Shown: positions 29,401 to 41,396 of the stretch, piece after piece | Layout: each line of letters starts with the position of its first letter | How positions within the stretch are numbered: position 1 is the first letter of the stretch | NCBI GenBank assembly: GCA_014825775.1 | Contig: MVAQ01000019.1 | Location: forward strand, 117,328-181,327 | Reading direction: 5' to 3' | Length of the DNA stretch: 64,000 nucleotides | DNA from: Krasilnikovozyma curviuscula | Lineage: Eukaryota; Basidiomycota; Tremellomycetes; Cystofilobasidiales; Mrakiaceae | Program-made: the position numbers and the translations under genes | The notes under the pieces: model-generated | What the model was told of the DNA's origin: nothing | The model's database searches: none | The model's input: only the letters and a program-made list of their open reading frames with translations

Positions 29401-29951
29401 CAATGGCCTGGAGGGTTTCAGTGTAGGTGTCTATACAGATGCTGAGGATAGTGGAGACGTATTCTGAATCTACACTGTATGCGGTGTTGGCAGATGAAGC
29501 TGAGAGCAACGATGAGAATGCTGGGCCCGAGAGAAGTGCGAAGGAGAGAGCTTCAGGGTAAGAAGACAAGTGGTAGTAGATCTTTGAGACTAAGAGAGCT
29601 GCGAGGTTTCGAGCAGCTGGAGGAAGAGCTGGTGATTCAGAAAGAGCCTCACTTGATAAAAGGCAATACAGAAAGCAACGAGGTCAGCGAAGCTCCCATT
29701 CCAACGCATCGAGTCGCAATCTCAACAACTCGAGAGCAAACAGAAGCAGATCCTTCAAGAAAGCCAATTACTTCTGAGTTTCTTAAACAAGTTGAAGGGA
29801 CTCACATGGCAGTAACTTCTTCAGATATTTCCATCCAGAACTTGTCGACGACCGAGTTGAGTTTCTCCAGCGCATATCCCTGCAGGTCGATGTCTTCCTC
29901 GCTCAGCAGAGCGAGAATACCTGCTGCTGAAGTTGGTTCTATTGCTGGCAT
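26439..29951 (-). CDS. RPN2: 26S proteasome regulatory subunit Rpn2
   Basis: Non-ATPase base subunit of the 19S particle, the scaffold for Rpn13 and Rpn10. It starts [20 protein letters not shown] at 29951, the family N-terminus. A helical N-terminal half precedes a run of proteasome/cyclosome repeats, visible as alternating G-x-A-x-G and L-G-L blocks: [61 protein letters not shown] and [15 protein letters not shown]. The C-terminus has a Lys/Glu-Asp-rich KEKE segment (about 27030-26900) and the conserved [15 protein letters not shown] followed by RYIPVRF. About seven introns. It is divergent from the RBR ligase. Confidence 0.95.
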
Positions 29952-30350
29952 ATTAAATTCCAGCCGGTTTAAGGGGGAAGGATTGTGTTTGTTTCGAGAT
30001 GAAGATGAGGTGTCTGACCAGCGGTGCGTGGAAGGCAGGGCGCTCGCGCGGAAATAGAGTTTCCTGCATATTACGATTTCGTCCAATATCACCAAACCAT
30101 CAAAAGTCCTAATGAGGAGGCGCCCTTGTATTTTGACTACACCTGGAATCGAAACCTATCAGTTACCCAACCTGGATTTCACACGCCATCCAGCTTCCTT
30201 CTAACCACAATACCAATCAACATCTGAAGTAAGATCCCATCCGTTCATGACTGACTCTATAAAGGAACTCACCTCTAAACTTGTGCTTCGTATTTCTCAA
30301 GTCACCTGAGGGAGCAATTAATAATTTCTCGAGGCCAGCTTGGATTCTGG
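29952..30350. promoter_or_regulatory. Divergent promoter of RPN2 and RBR ligase
   Basis: 399 bases between two divergent start codons, so both promoters must lie here. I did not recognise a TATA box or a proteasome-associated control element with confidence. Confidence 0.45.
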
Positions 30351-32246
30351 ATGGGATCAGCTGACATTGAAGGAGCAACAATAGAAGACAATGAAGACCA
30401 TGCCTTCGAATTCGAGTCGATCCAATCTATCTACCCGCAGTACTTTGAATCAGAACCTGTACCGTCAACCCAACAGCTCTGGAACCTCCGAATCCCCATC
30501 GAGCTGGAACAGGAACTGGTTTTGTATCTCTACTCAGATTCCTCGCCCTCAGTAACGACTGAAGTCAGGTTAAAGAATCTGCCACCGATCCCGGTTCAGC
30601 TCCATTTACCTTCGACGTACCCGTCCTCGACACCACCGAGACTGCTTCTCTGCTCTTCATACAGGGAATGGGCCGGTAGCAATAGCTCTCTTCACAAGGT
30701 CCTAACGGGTCATCTCGATGAATTATATGCTTCGTCTTATCAGTCGCCGGTCATTTACGACTTCATTGAAGCAATAAGGACAGGTGTCGCTACTCGGCCC
30801 CTTTACCCTAGCAACAAACTTAGAGTTCAAGGAGACGGTAGTGGCAGTAGTTGGCGTGTGAATGTGGTCAAAGATATCCTGTTGGGGTGGGATCGCGAAA
30901 TCCGGAAGGCAGAGTTCGAGGGGTTGAAGTTCTGCTGCAGCATCTGTTTCGAGCAGAATGTGAAGGGAAGGTTCGTCAAGAAAATCGACAGGTGTAGTCA
31001 TGTATTGTGAGTCTTCTTATTGTGTGATCCTCAATTCGTTCAAGGAATTCGCGGTTGGCCCACCTAGCTGACTTCTACCGTGACCATATTTCCCACTGTT
31101 TATTAGCTGCACGAATTGTCTCAAAGATTACTGGAGTCACGCTATTACTACTGGAGAAATCAAATCCGTCTCATGTCCGGACCCAAGTTGCGTCAAGCTG
31201 AAGGCAATATCAACGGCACCGCCGCCGTCGGAGACGTCACTGCCATCAATGATTAGATTTAGAAACGAGTTCGATGCGCTGGTCAAGGAAGTCGTGGGCG
31301 ATGAGCTGCATAAGCGATGGATCTGGCTGAATGAAAAAAGCAAAGTTGATAACGGTATGTCAGAGCTCTCACGATGCTCAAGGGTTGAGTTTTAACCCTT
31401 TCGGCCTAATCCAACAGACCCATCTTGGACTTTCTGTCCCCTTGTGTCCTGTCAGAGGCCAGTCCCCCCACCCCAGTCATATTCATCAACCAAATCCTCT
31501 TCAGAAGGAGAGCGTGGTTCCCTGCATCAGAGTGAAGACAAGTGGGAACCGTACAGAGAATGCCAAGCTTGCGGGTTCAGCTTTTGCTTGTACTGCCGTA
31601 AAGGCTGGTAAGTGTCTTCCTTCATTGTTATTTGGAGTTCCTTCTGTGCTTATTCTGAATATACACTCGCAGGCACGGTACCCACATCCCCTGTGCGCTC
31701 CCGACAGCGCTCCCCTTCATCACACGATACGCGAAGCTCAACCTCTCATTATTAGAAGACTACCTCTCCTCAGAGGAAATATACGAAACAAATAATGAAA
31801 TACAGGTGTTAGAGATGAGATATGGGAAAGCGAATTTGGTCAAATTGCGGAAGGAGTACGAGGAGGATCAGGAGAATAAGAAGTGGTTCGAAGGTAAGAC
31901 AAAGCCTTGTGTTGGGTGTGGTAGTAGGACTGAGAAGTCTATGGGATGCAATCAGTGAGTCCTGACTCTTGCTGTTTTTCTGAACTTTCCGCTAAGGAGG
32001 TTGGCGTTCGTTGTGCTCCTTCGCTTTTGCAGCATGACTTGCAGTAAATGTCAAGCTCACTGGTGCTGGCGATGTGGATTCAAGATCAAGCCCTCTGAAC
32101 CGTATCAACATTTCCAACAGAAGGGCACAATTTGCTTCGAGAAGCTATTTGAGTTTGAGGATGTCGTCGACTGGGAGCAGGGCTTTGTCGAAGGAGACGA
32201 TCAGTTTAGGATGATCGAAGGTGGGTTCGATGAATGGGAAGGATAA
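30351..32246 (+). CDS. RBR-type E3 ubiquitin ligase with RWD domain (RNF14/Itt1-like)
   Basis: Transfers ubiquitin through a cysteine thioester. An N-terminal RWD domain (residues about 12-145; FEFESIQSIYPQYFESEP, then HLPSTYPSSTPPRL) is followed by RING1 (CSICFEQNV, CSHVFCTNCL), an IBR domain (CPLVSCQRPV, CQACGFSFCLYCRKGW, then GTHIPC) and the catalytic second RING (CVGCGSRTEKSMGCNHMTC, CSKCQAHWCWRCG). The likely catalytic Cys is that of MGCNHMTC, by analogy with the GGCNHM loop of RBR ligases. The RWD-RBR order matches RNF14/Itt1, linked in other fungi and animals to translation quality control. Introns fall inside RING1 and the Rcat domain. Start ATG at 30351; an upstream exon cannot be excluded. 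Confidence 0.9.
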
Positions 32247-32666
32247 ATAAGCACTGCTTACTCTGTGGGAAGTTCAACAGAGGGCGTTTCAATGAGTGGT
32301 TAAAGTACGGCTTTGGGGAGTGACATGTGTTTTTATTCGTTAGAAAGTAACCACTCCATCAAATAAAGTTCGATGAATGCCACCTCGAGAATTGTTTTAC
32401 TTGAATAGAATCCCAGCGAGAAGGACACGGCTGGTTGTTTTCATGGTGGCACCATTCCCATTTACGGCTCTGCGACGACGAGGTAGCGTTCGCTCTATCG
32501 ATCACTGTAATATAGCCCAAACCCTTCCAACCAGCCCCAGAACAATACCTGCGACGGGACCCACGGGACCCACACTACCGAACTCTAGCTTCTGGAAAAG
32601 GATAAACAGGTCAAGGCAGACAGGGAGGGGAAAAGAAGGTAGGGAAAGGGAGGCTTTTTCCCGTGT
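32247..32666. other. Intergenic between RBR ligase and PSY2
   Basis: 420 bases between tandem plus-strand genes, holding the ligase 3' UTR and the PSY2 promoter/5' UTR. A short duplicated GGGACCCAC occurs near 32557-32574. No gene is seen. Confidence 0.5.
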
Positions 32667-35600
32667 ATGGCCTCGAAGAAATCAGGAAATCGATTAAGAT
32701 CAACAGTCAGCCAGAGTGATCTGTCCCCCCAGGCATCTATTAGGTCGAGTGGTGGTGTCATGCAGCAGAATAACCAGCAGGAGGACCAGCTGGACAGCAA
32801 CAGCCTTCTCTTGGGTGAGACTGTCAATCCCGATCTGTCTTCCTCATCCTCAGCCCCAGCCTCAGAAGCCTCTTCCTCAGTTATGACTGGACTAGATAGC
32901 TCTAGTATTTCTGAAGGTGGTGAGGTCTATGTCCCTCGAGCAGGAGACCCGATGCAGAATCATCATGATCAAATCATCGAGAAGAAGCAGAATGGAAAGA
33001 AAGTCAAGGTAAGACCCAGCTTGACAGTTTTCTATCCTCTGAGTGACTTTTCTGATATGATAACTGCTGTTTTTAGGTGTATGAGCTTCAGTCAGAGGCT
33101 TGGGTTGACCGTGGGACAGGATATGCTGTAGGAGTGTATGATGATGCAACGGACAAGGCGTTCATTTTTGTCAGTGGTGAGGAGGAAGGGGATGCTGAAG
33201 AGGAAGTCCAGCAGGAAGAATCGACGCCTGAAGGTGACCAGAAGGATGGAATGGATGTAGTGGCGGAAGAGTCAACAACAGCAACAGCGTCAACGTCTTC
33301 TCACAAAGAATCGACCGCAGCGACAGCTGTCTCCGCAGAAGATGATCCCACACCCCCTTCGTCATCAACAAATATGTTCCTGCCCTCAAGTACATCTGTA
33401 CCTGTATCGGAAGAACCTCTTCCGGGTGGATTCATCCCTGCGACGGATTCAGCAGCCGGTCTAGGACTCTCTCTTGAACCAGAACCATCGCCCGAAGACA
33501 ACCTCTTCCCACGTGGTCACAGACAAATCATCAAGTCCTGGATCCAAACTAAAGAGGTCTACCAACGTCAACAAGATACTCTGATTGTCTGGACGGAACC
33601 CAGCGGAATCGACTTTGCTCTGTCATTTGCAGACCCGGACGACTGTGAGAACCTTTGGGAGTTCATCCGCGATGTTCAGAAGCTGTTTAAGTCCGCTGGG
33701 GTTGGGAGTGACGATGATGATAGCTTGATGACGGGGATGCACGCAGATGGAGATGAAGGCGGGCTGTTGGTCCCGATTCCGCATGGGGTTGGGGATGATT
33801 CGTATGGGGATGACTCAAGCCAATGGCCTTTGAGGGGGAGCAGTAGTCCAACATTCACCAGCGCTAGCTCCCCTGGCAGGATCCTCAACAGCGGCGGCAA
33901 CGGTTCAGCGAAGTCGTCTGTGGTTGGAGAAATCACTCTCGGCCGATTAGTGTGAGTTTCTTAATGCTCTGTTCAGCGTGATCTGCCCTGCTGACTCATT
34001 TCTTTGTTTTGTAGTGAGATTGACAAGGATATCAAACAGCTGGCTAGAACAAACCAGGGTCGGGAGCGATTAGTTGAGGCGGTTTCAAAAGAGGTTAGTT
34101 TTCTGGCCGTCATTATTGCTGTGAACCTGACTGATGTTATATTGCTCTGACTAGGATCTGGTGAAGCGCCTTATTGTGGTTCTAGAAGAAGCCGAAGATT
34201 TGGAGAGTATAGAAGACCTCCATCAACTTTGTTCGATCATGCAGACAATTCGTAAGCAGATTGATCTTCCTGATTCGTGACCAAAGAAAGCACTCAAACG
34301 TTACTTTTGTTTTGAAGTGTTTCTCAATGATACCCAGGTCATCGATTACCTCCTTACAGATGATATCTTCCTCGGATTTGTGGGAATACTAGAATGTGAG
34401 CCTTGCTCTGTACCAACATAATTCTCAATAAATTTGACTAATATTCAATTCTTTCCATAGACGATCCTGAATTCCCCACCCTCAAAGCTGCGTATCGGGA
34501 ATGGCTCACCACCGTTGCGCGGTTCAGAGAAGTCATTCACATCCCAGACGAAGGCATACGAATGAAGATTGTCCAGACGTATCGACTGTTGTACCTTAAA
34601 GATGTGGTTCTCGCGCGTGTGCTCGACGATCCAACTTTCAACATCCTCAACTCCTTCATCTTTTTTAACCAAAACGATATCGTTACCTACGCCCAACAAA
34701 CCGACAAACTTCTCCTCGCCCTTTTTAGCCCCTTTCAAACCACCAACACTGTATCTAAAAATGGATCAAAAGCACCAATAGACGACGATGCAGCACCTTC
34801 CACCGGTTGGGGAATTCAGCCCAAACAGGAGAGCACCTCAACATTAATACCTGATTCGAAAAAAGCAGAATATATTTTGTTCCTTCACCAATTAATGGTG
34901 ATGGCCAAGAGCGTTCAACTTCCGACGCGGCTGTCTCTATACAGGACATTGCTAGACCGAGGGATCCTTCAGGCCGTGATATGGGCGTTCGGTGGGTCAG
35001 ATCGAAACGAGAGCGAACCTTGGTCTTTCGGGCAAAAAGACGTCACCATCTCAAACTCGGCTGCCGAAATCCTGATGCTGCTGTTGGAGCACGATCCGAT
35101 GATGGTCAGGCAGATGGCTCTTAAGACCGCAGATGAGAGTGGATACTCGACGGCTGATGTCGAAGTGAAGAGGAAGAGTCCTACGCTGGGTGATGTAGTC
35201 AGGATCGTCATGACTGAAGCTGAAGACACTGGCCTCAAAGGACAGATGGCGGAAGCTCTCCGTCAAATGTTAGATACTGGTGATTCTGAACCGACAACTG
35301 TGACTACTTGAGTTTTTACTTCTGACCATGGAAATGAAAACTGACTGCAGTCTCTAATTTGTGCAGGGTTTCAACCGCGGACCAGTGAAGGACGGCCCAA
35401 TTGCTCAGGAGTTCCTTAATCACTTCTATGACAACTCAGCACACAATCTTGTCAAACCCTTTGAAGAGGTACCTGCGCTCAGCGAAGAAAGTCCCTCGTC
35501 GTTTGATCTCCCCGCTCAACAAGTCGCAACACTCCAACACCACGTCGACTTGCTCTCATTTTTTGTTGGCAACCATGGCCATCTCAGTCAATACTTCGTT

Positions 35601-37218
35601 TTGTCTACAACCCTTGTGGTGAAAATCGCTAGTCTACTGACTATCAGATCAAAACCGTTACGGCATTGTAAGTCACAGTCTTGAATACTCCAGAGTGACT
35701 TTTAGACTGATGAGAGAGTCTCCTTTTCCGCAAGCTGCCATTCGGTTTTTCCGTGCCTGTCTGAAAACCAAGAATCACTTCATGTACAGAAACCTTATCA
35801 AACATCGTGTTTTCGATCCCATTCTAGAACTTGCTGGTTCAGAGTCACCTAGAGATAACATGCTCAGCTCCGCATGTCTGGAAATGTTTGACTATATTCG
35901 TAGAGTAAGTTCTCACAGCATTCTCGGTGTATTAGAGCTATTCTGATTTTAATTTGATATTCAGGACAACATTAAGGCGGTAATTGATACCATGGTCGCC
36001 AATCACACCGACAAATTGCGGGAGCTGGCGGATCGGCCTGTCCTAAAGAATGTGTTTACCGGTCTCATGGAGAGATGGGAACTCAATCATCAGCCTCCTC
36101 CACGGGACGAAAGTATGACCGACGAGGAGCGAAAGTGAGCTTTTACCTCTGTTGCGTCTGTGAACAATAACTGACGCGTTTATGTCTGTCGAAGGAAACG
36201 AGGATGGACATCCGATAGAGAAACAGATCAAGAGGATGATTACTTCCGTGACTCTGATTCAGACGATGGGCCGATGGTCGGTTCATCAACACCTCGCCAA
36301 GTCCCTGCCAATGCTCCACTTTTCCCGGTTTCAGCTCTTTCACCCTCAACATCTGCAATCGCTGGATCAAATAGCTCTGGTGGTAAACGCAAACGCCAAA
36401 GATTTGGCTCTCAAACCAAAGGCATGAAACTCTTCTCATCACAACCTCTCAATAAACTTGTCTCGCTGGGTCAATCCTTCCTCGGCTTAGATGACTACGA
36501 CGACGACCCGCCATCGCCATCTTCATCTTTGAATAATGAAACAACAACAACTCCCGATAACCCAGATCCTCCATCTCCCTCTGCTCACAAGACTGGTCTC
36601 TCGGCGTCCCCATCCTCTTCCCGCCTCAGCTCTCTCGCTGGATTGGCATCTGATTCTGGCGGAACAGGTCTTGGTCTGGCCCCATCACCTATGGAGCTAG
36701 ATGATTCAAGTAGATCACTCACATTAGATGATCCAGAGAAGCTTGAAGGAGTTGCCTTGAAGATGAGTGAGAAGAGACGAAGGGAGGAGGAAGAGGAAGA
36801 GTCTGGTGGTTTGGCAGGCCTCCTAGCTGGCCGAAAATCTGGCGGCAAAGGAAAGGCTTCGTCATTAACGGGGTCCTCCAACTCGACCTCAACGTCGACA
36901 GGTAGCGCTGTACCTCCGAAGAAACGACCAAAGAGTGGGGGTGGATTCTCAATCGCTTTGGGAAAAGGCGGTACGAGTAGCGGTCAGGCCAAGAATGGAA
37001 TGTCTTCATCTTCAGCAGAGTCAAAGGATGGGAATAAACTCAAGTTCTCAGTGAAGCTGTCGGGACTCTCATCAGCTTCTGCCGCACCAGCACCAGCACC
37101 TTCGTCGGATGATCCTTTGATGACGAGTGGTGAGAGCAGCGGTGGTGGTGTGGTTGCGGCAGGTTCGGAAACTCCTGAAACTGATAAGAAGGCTATAACA
37201 ACATCATCTAGCCAATAG
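32667..37218 (+). CDS. PSY2: Protein phosphatase 4 regulatory subunit 3 (Psy2/SMEK)
   Basis: Targets the PP4 catalytic subunit to substrates, with nuclear roles in DNA-damage recovery and signalling in other eukaryotes. A Ser-rich N-terminus leads into a split EVH1/PH-like domain: VYELQSEAWVDRGTGYAVGV, an acidic low-complexity insert, then LIVWTEPSGIDFALSFADPD and CENLWEFIRDVQKLF. The SMEK armadillo region follows: LCSIMQTIVFLNDTQVIDYL, DDIFLGFVGILEYDPEFPTL, KAAYREWLTTVARFREVIHI, FNILNSFIFFNQNDIVTYAQ and RNLIKHRVFDPILELAGSES. A long acidic, Ser/Gly-rich tail includes the basic GKRKRQRF. About ten exons, roughly 1,100 residues. The large insert inside the EVH1 domain is longer than in yeast and animals, by memory. 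Confidence 0.93.
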
Positions 37219-38449
37219 GGCACTGAAGTGTGGCTTGCCTGCTCGTCTGTGTATGTGTGTCTGTCTGCAATGCTTTCTCTATTCACATTGCGCTGCGGTG
37301 TCATCTTCGCAAGCCTTTTTTATTGGAAAGCAACAGATCACATATCGTCCAGACGTCATTCATACATTACAACAGTTCGGAACTTAATTTTACTCAATAC
37401 GATCCTTTTGTGAAAAGTTTTATCTGCACACCGTCACTGGACGTACTGACGAACTACTCTGCCAATGTTTGTAACGATATCTCCACTGCCACCTAATTGC
37501 TCCATCAAAGTTTGAGGTTCTTCGATAAAATAGTCGGCCTAACCTAACCTAACTAACCTAAGTGCTGCTTTTGCTGATCGCAGATATGGTGGTTCGAGTT
37601 GGAGCAGACGCAACTTGGACTGATCCTCGTCGTAGGCAGATGGACACGCTACTGAGGTGATCGCATGTGAAAGATAGGGAGGAGGCTGACGATGTCACAC
37701 CAAACTGAACAACAAAAGAGTTCAGTTTTGAACGTCTGATATAATAGAAGGTTGAAAGATAAGATTACTGACCTCTCGGAGAACCTGTCGTACCAATCAA
37801 GCTCTTCAGACGCAGGGCGATTTTTGCTTCTTTCCTCCTGCTCATTGGTTACTCTTCACCAGCGCCTCTCCCTCATTCCTCTCCACTTCCCAAATCCATT
37901 TATGTTGTTTATCTCCGTCAGGGAGAGAGAGTACATCCCCATTCCAGGTAGTCGATTTACCAGTCTTTTTACCCCGGAAGTATGGTCGTGCAGTCTTTGC
38001 TGAGCATCACGGAAAGTTCCAGAAGAAAAAGAGTGAGCTTTATGACCCTATTGAGATGTGAGATGATAGGAAGGAAACGAGAAGACGGAAGAAACTCACG
38101 ACAGGTAAATTGTGAGACGACGGGATCTCGAGTTCCCTCCTCAAAAACGAAATTGTGTCGTGTCGAGCCTCAAGAGAATGTAGTGATCTTGTGCTTCTGA
38201 GTGTTTGTCTGTAGAGGCTTCGGAGAGTGGCTAGAAGGGTGAACTGTGCAGATATTCCTTTGTCAGAGCAGTGCTGACTGAGGTGGGGAAACGAGAGGAG
38301 AACGTACGTGCTGTAATGTAGGTCCTTCAGCTTTGATCACACGCCTTGATAAAGCACTTCCACTCATATCTTTCCACTTGCACACTTGTGGAAAAGAAAT
38401 TTTCTGAAAATGTAGTGATGGGTAGTATCGCAACAGCTACTCTATAAAA
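37219..38449. other. Intergenic with short TTAGG-like tract
   Basis: About 1.2 kb between the 3' ends of convergent PSY2 and uS15m. The sequence at 37538-37561 is CCTAA repeated four times with one interrupted unit. Short frames (37752-38003, 37982-38200) have no family resemblance. Confidence 0.5.
37538..37561 (+). repeat. Interstitial (CCTAA)n / (TTAGG)n tract
   Basis: 24 bases: three perfect CCTAA units, a CTAA, then CCTAA. It resembles a five-base telomere-type repeat inside an intergenic region. It is too short to say it derives from a telomere. Confidence 0.8.
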
Positions 38450-40260
38450 CTAAGCCGTCGTTTTGCTTTTGTCCAATATTCTATGTTCTGGATAAGTTCC
38501 GTCAGGCCACATCTGGTTCTTCATTACTCTTCCTTTGATCTTGTACTTTCCAGCACCCATTCGGTAAACCTCACCGTCACGCCTGTAGGAGGATTTCAAA
38601 TGAGCAGCGTCAATGTCTGATTGCTTTTGGAGAAAGAAAAAAGGGGGGATAATGCTGCTAACCATCCTGCTGGAATTATCACACGACCTTCGACAGCACG
38701 CTTGTCTACACCAATATCGGCCAAAGCTTTTTCGTATCGAACCCAATCTAAAGACTTCAGGTGCCGCAATCGCTTTGCGCGTTTTTGACTTGGAAAGCAA
38801 GAAACCCCAAACCATCAGAAAATGAGTATACGACATTAATAATGAAGCGACCACTGAAGTTGAAGACTCACGTCAGGTTGAACATAGCAGTTTCACTAGC
38901 GACATCTTTCTTGTGAGTAAGACAGTGTTCGTACAGCTGATGGATTCGGGCGGTCAACAGAGCGACTATTGCAAGAGAACAGATGTCAGGGACGATCATT
39001 TCTATCTTAATCCCGTATAGAGAAATGCGGGAAGACCCACTTTGAACTTCAGGACTACCTGTATCAGGCCCTTTCCGAGGCTCCCCTGATCCATCAGCGG
39101 CGCCCGCCTTAGGCATCGAGAACGCTTCAATCACTCTTGCTTTGTTTGATTTGGTAATTTCTTTGGAAGAAGCATTTCGCAGATCGAGCTGTGGTTTCAA
39201 CATCAAATTGAGAATTCAGTAGCCAATTGCGAAAGTACGATCAACAGTAGACGTACGATTTTTCCAAACGCTTCCAAGTTTTCTCGTTCTTTGAGTTCAG
39301 CTTTTTCAAATCGGTTGTCAGACAACAAAGCAGCTGGGTCGTCCTCTGATACAGTTGCAAAGATTTGAAAAGTAGCCAATCAGCATTCCTGAAGCGCCCG
39401 TGACATCTGAGGTAAACAAACTTACCATTCAAAAATTGTCGCTGAGCACTCAAAGCAGGCAGAGTCTCGAATAATGCCTTCTTCTCAGCTTTACTGATCC
39501 CGAAGTTCAGATACCTCGGCGGGAGGTACTTGCCATCCTCCTCCGCCGTCTCATCCTGATAAGCCTCATTCAATTCGACCTGCTTCTTCTCTTCCTCCTT
39601 TGTCGAGTTTAGACTCGATATCGTTTCATCGTTGACCAACACTGCTTGAGGATTCAGACTCCACAGAACTTTAGGTGAGAGGAGGACGGATGCAAGTTTG
39701 GTTTGTCGCCAACGAAGTGTGTGGAGTGGAACACCAGTCGTACTGTATTGCTGAGGTACTCCTAAGAAGACTGAAGGTGCAGTATCGTACCTGTGAAAAG
39801 CCAGTGAAGAAACCAGTTCAGCGTTGCCCGTCTACTCGTTTCTTTAACTTTTTCCACTGGCCAACGCAGCATTGAACTTAAACCTGGCAATCCCGTAAAA
39901 GCTAGAGAGCCACCCTGGAAGCTAACAAAAGGTTTTCTTACCATTCCTCTAGCACTTCTTTGTCCCTCCTCCTCCTCTCCCTCTTGACCATTCTGAACTT
40001 GACTTTTCGCTGCAGGATCGTGTAGTCGCCATGCTTCCTACTCGGCGACGTTGGATGGTCTTGAATCTTGACAATACTACCGCTTAGAGTTGGTAGAGTT
40101 GTGTGAAGGCATCGTGTCGAGGATACTGAGTTTTTTTCCAACGCAGAGGAAGAGGTCAGAAGAAAGGTGGAAGAAAACGACAGACAGAGGAAATATTGGG
40201 CTCACCTATTCTCGACGAGGACGCTCTAGGAAGTGCATAAGACAGCATAGTAGCTGTCAT
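38450..40260 (-). CDS. MRPS28: Mitochondrial small-subunit ribosomal protein uS15m
   Basis: Mitoribosomal protein of the S15 family. A basic, Ser/Arg-rich N-terminus (MTATMLSYALPRASSSRI, then SSTRCLHTTLPTL after the first intron) is a typical mitochondrial presequence. A family-specific linker follows (KVKFRMVKRERRRRDKEVLE, WYDTAPSVFLGVPQQYSTTG). The S15 core is TGSPEVQVALLTARIHQLYE, HCLTHKKDVASETAMFNL and KRAKRLRHLKSLDWVRYEKA. A C-terminal extension ends KSKTTA at 38450. Start chosen at 40260; a second Met four codons later (40248) is an alternative. Introns occur inside the presequence and the S15 core. Strong identification from the TGSPEVQ and LRHLKSLDW blocks. Confidence 0.9.
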
Positions 40261-41396
40261 TTCGGGGAGGAGCGATTTGGTTGGCAGCAATACGACTTGA
40301 TGTTCCCAGCGCTTTGGGATGCTCAGCTCAGCGCCACTCAGATCAACGTTTTCCATCTCGGTTGGCTCACAGACTGTTCTTCCTGTATTCAAGTATGAGT
40401 TTAGCTGTATCATTAAAGATTTTCAAATTGCTTGCGCTTCGGTCGCAAATCAATTGTAAACAAAAACAAGACCTGCGACGCATTTCGATCCACTGGAGAA
40501 GCAAACCCAGCTGAATACACGAGTTGGAAATATCCTATCATTCATTTAAATGCACTGTCAGAATGACACGCTGTAAGGAAGTTTCTCCTCATAAGAACCT
40601 AGATGGAAAGAATCAACGCTGGTGATGGACGCATCTCAGAGCGTGAACCAATGTAAACATCAGGAAGACTAGTCATGAACTTCCTATGATCCCTCCCAAA
40701 CCCTTTCACACATCCTAAGAGTACATAAGTTGCAGCGTTCGTCCCAAGAACTGTGAAAGATAGTAATAAAAAGTGTATTGATACTTCAGGAAATTCTCCT
40801 TTTCAGATAACTATGATCAGTCTCCAGTTACACCATATTCACCACCTTCAATTGAATTTGAAACCAAGAGGTGTTGCATTATGGAAAGAGCGAGGCAAAA
40901 GTGCCCCAAACATCTATCGGATCTCACATCAGAGTTCTCGGAAGTCACTACCACACTTTCAATTCCAATGACCCAGACATATGTATTTGGCCGACGTAAC
41001 AGGTTTTTGTAAAGAAGCAAAGCAAAGAAAACTCGAGCAGATTAAACACTGAGGTGTAGATAGCTGCCCAGTCGCATCCTGCATAGAAGAGAATGATCAA
41101 CCAAATCAGTGCACACCAAACCAGACAGCGGTCCAGATAGTGTTGAACTAGACGATAGTGCTTTGCTACCACGGCGGATTCATTTACTTTCACCATGATA
41201 GGGGAGGTCTAGTGCCATCCACAGAAAGCACGCTCCTCTCTTGTCACCTCGCAACATCGTTCGTGTGAAATACCAAATCCATCCTTTTTGACATGATAAT
41301 CTACTGCCTTCTATTACGTTTATTGGAAATTGAAATGCGATGCGTAAAGAAAAAGAGAGCACCATACCCCTATCTTTTATCGCCCTCGACTTCTTT
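40261..41396. other. Intergenic between uS15m and glycosyltransferase
   Basis: About 1.1 kb. One minus-strand frame (40948-41196, 82 codons) has a hydrophobic, membrane-like middle, but no family, signal or splice context supports it. Otherwise this is the uS15m promoter and glycosyltransferase 3' flank. Confidence 0.45.

Noticed and set aside
40948..41196. 82-codon hydrophobic frame
   Set aside because: Hydrophobic middle alone is weak evidence; no signal, family or transcript support.
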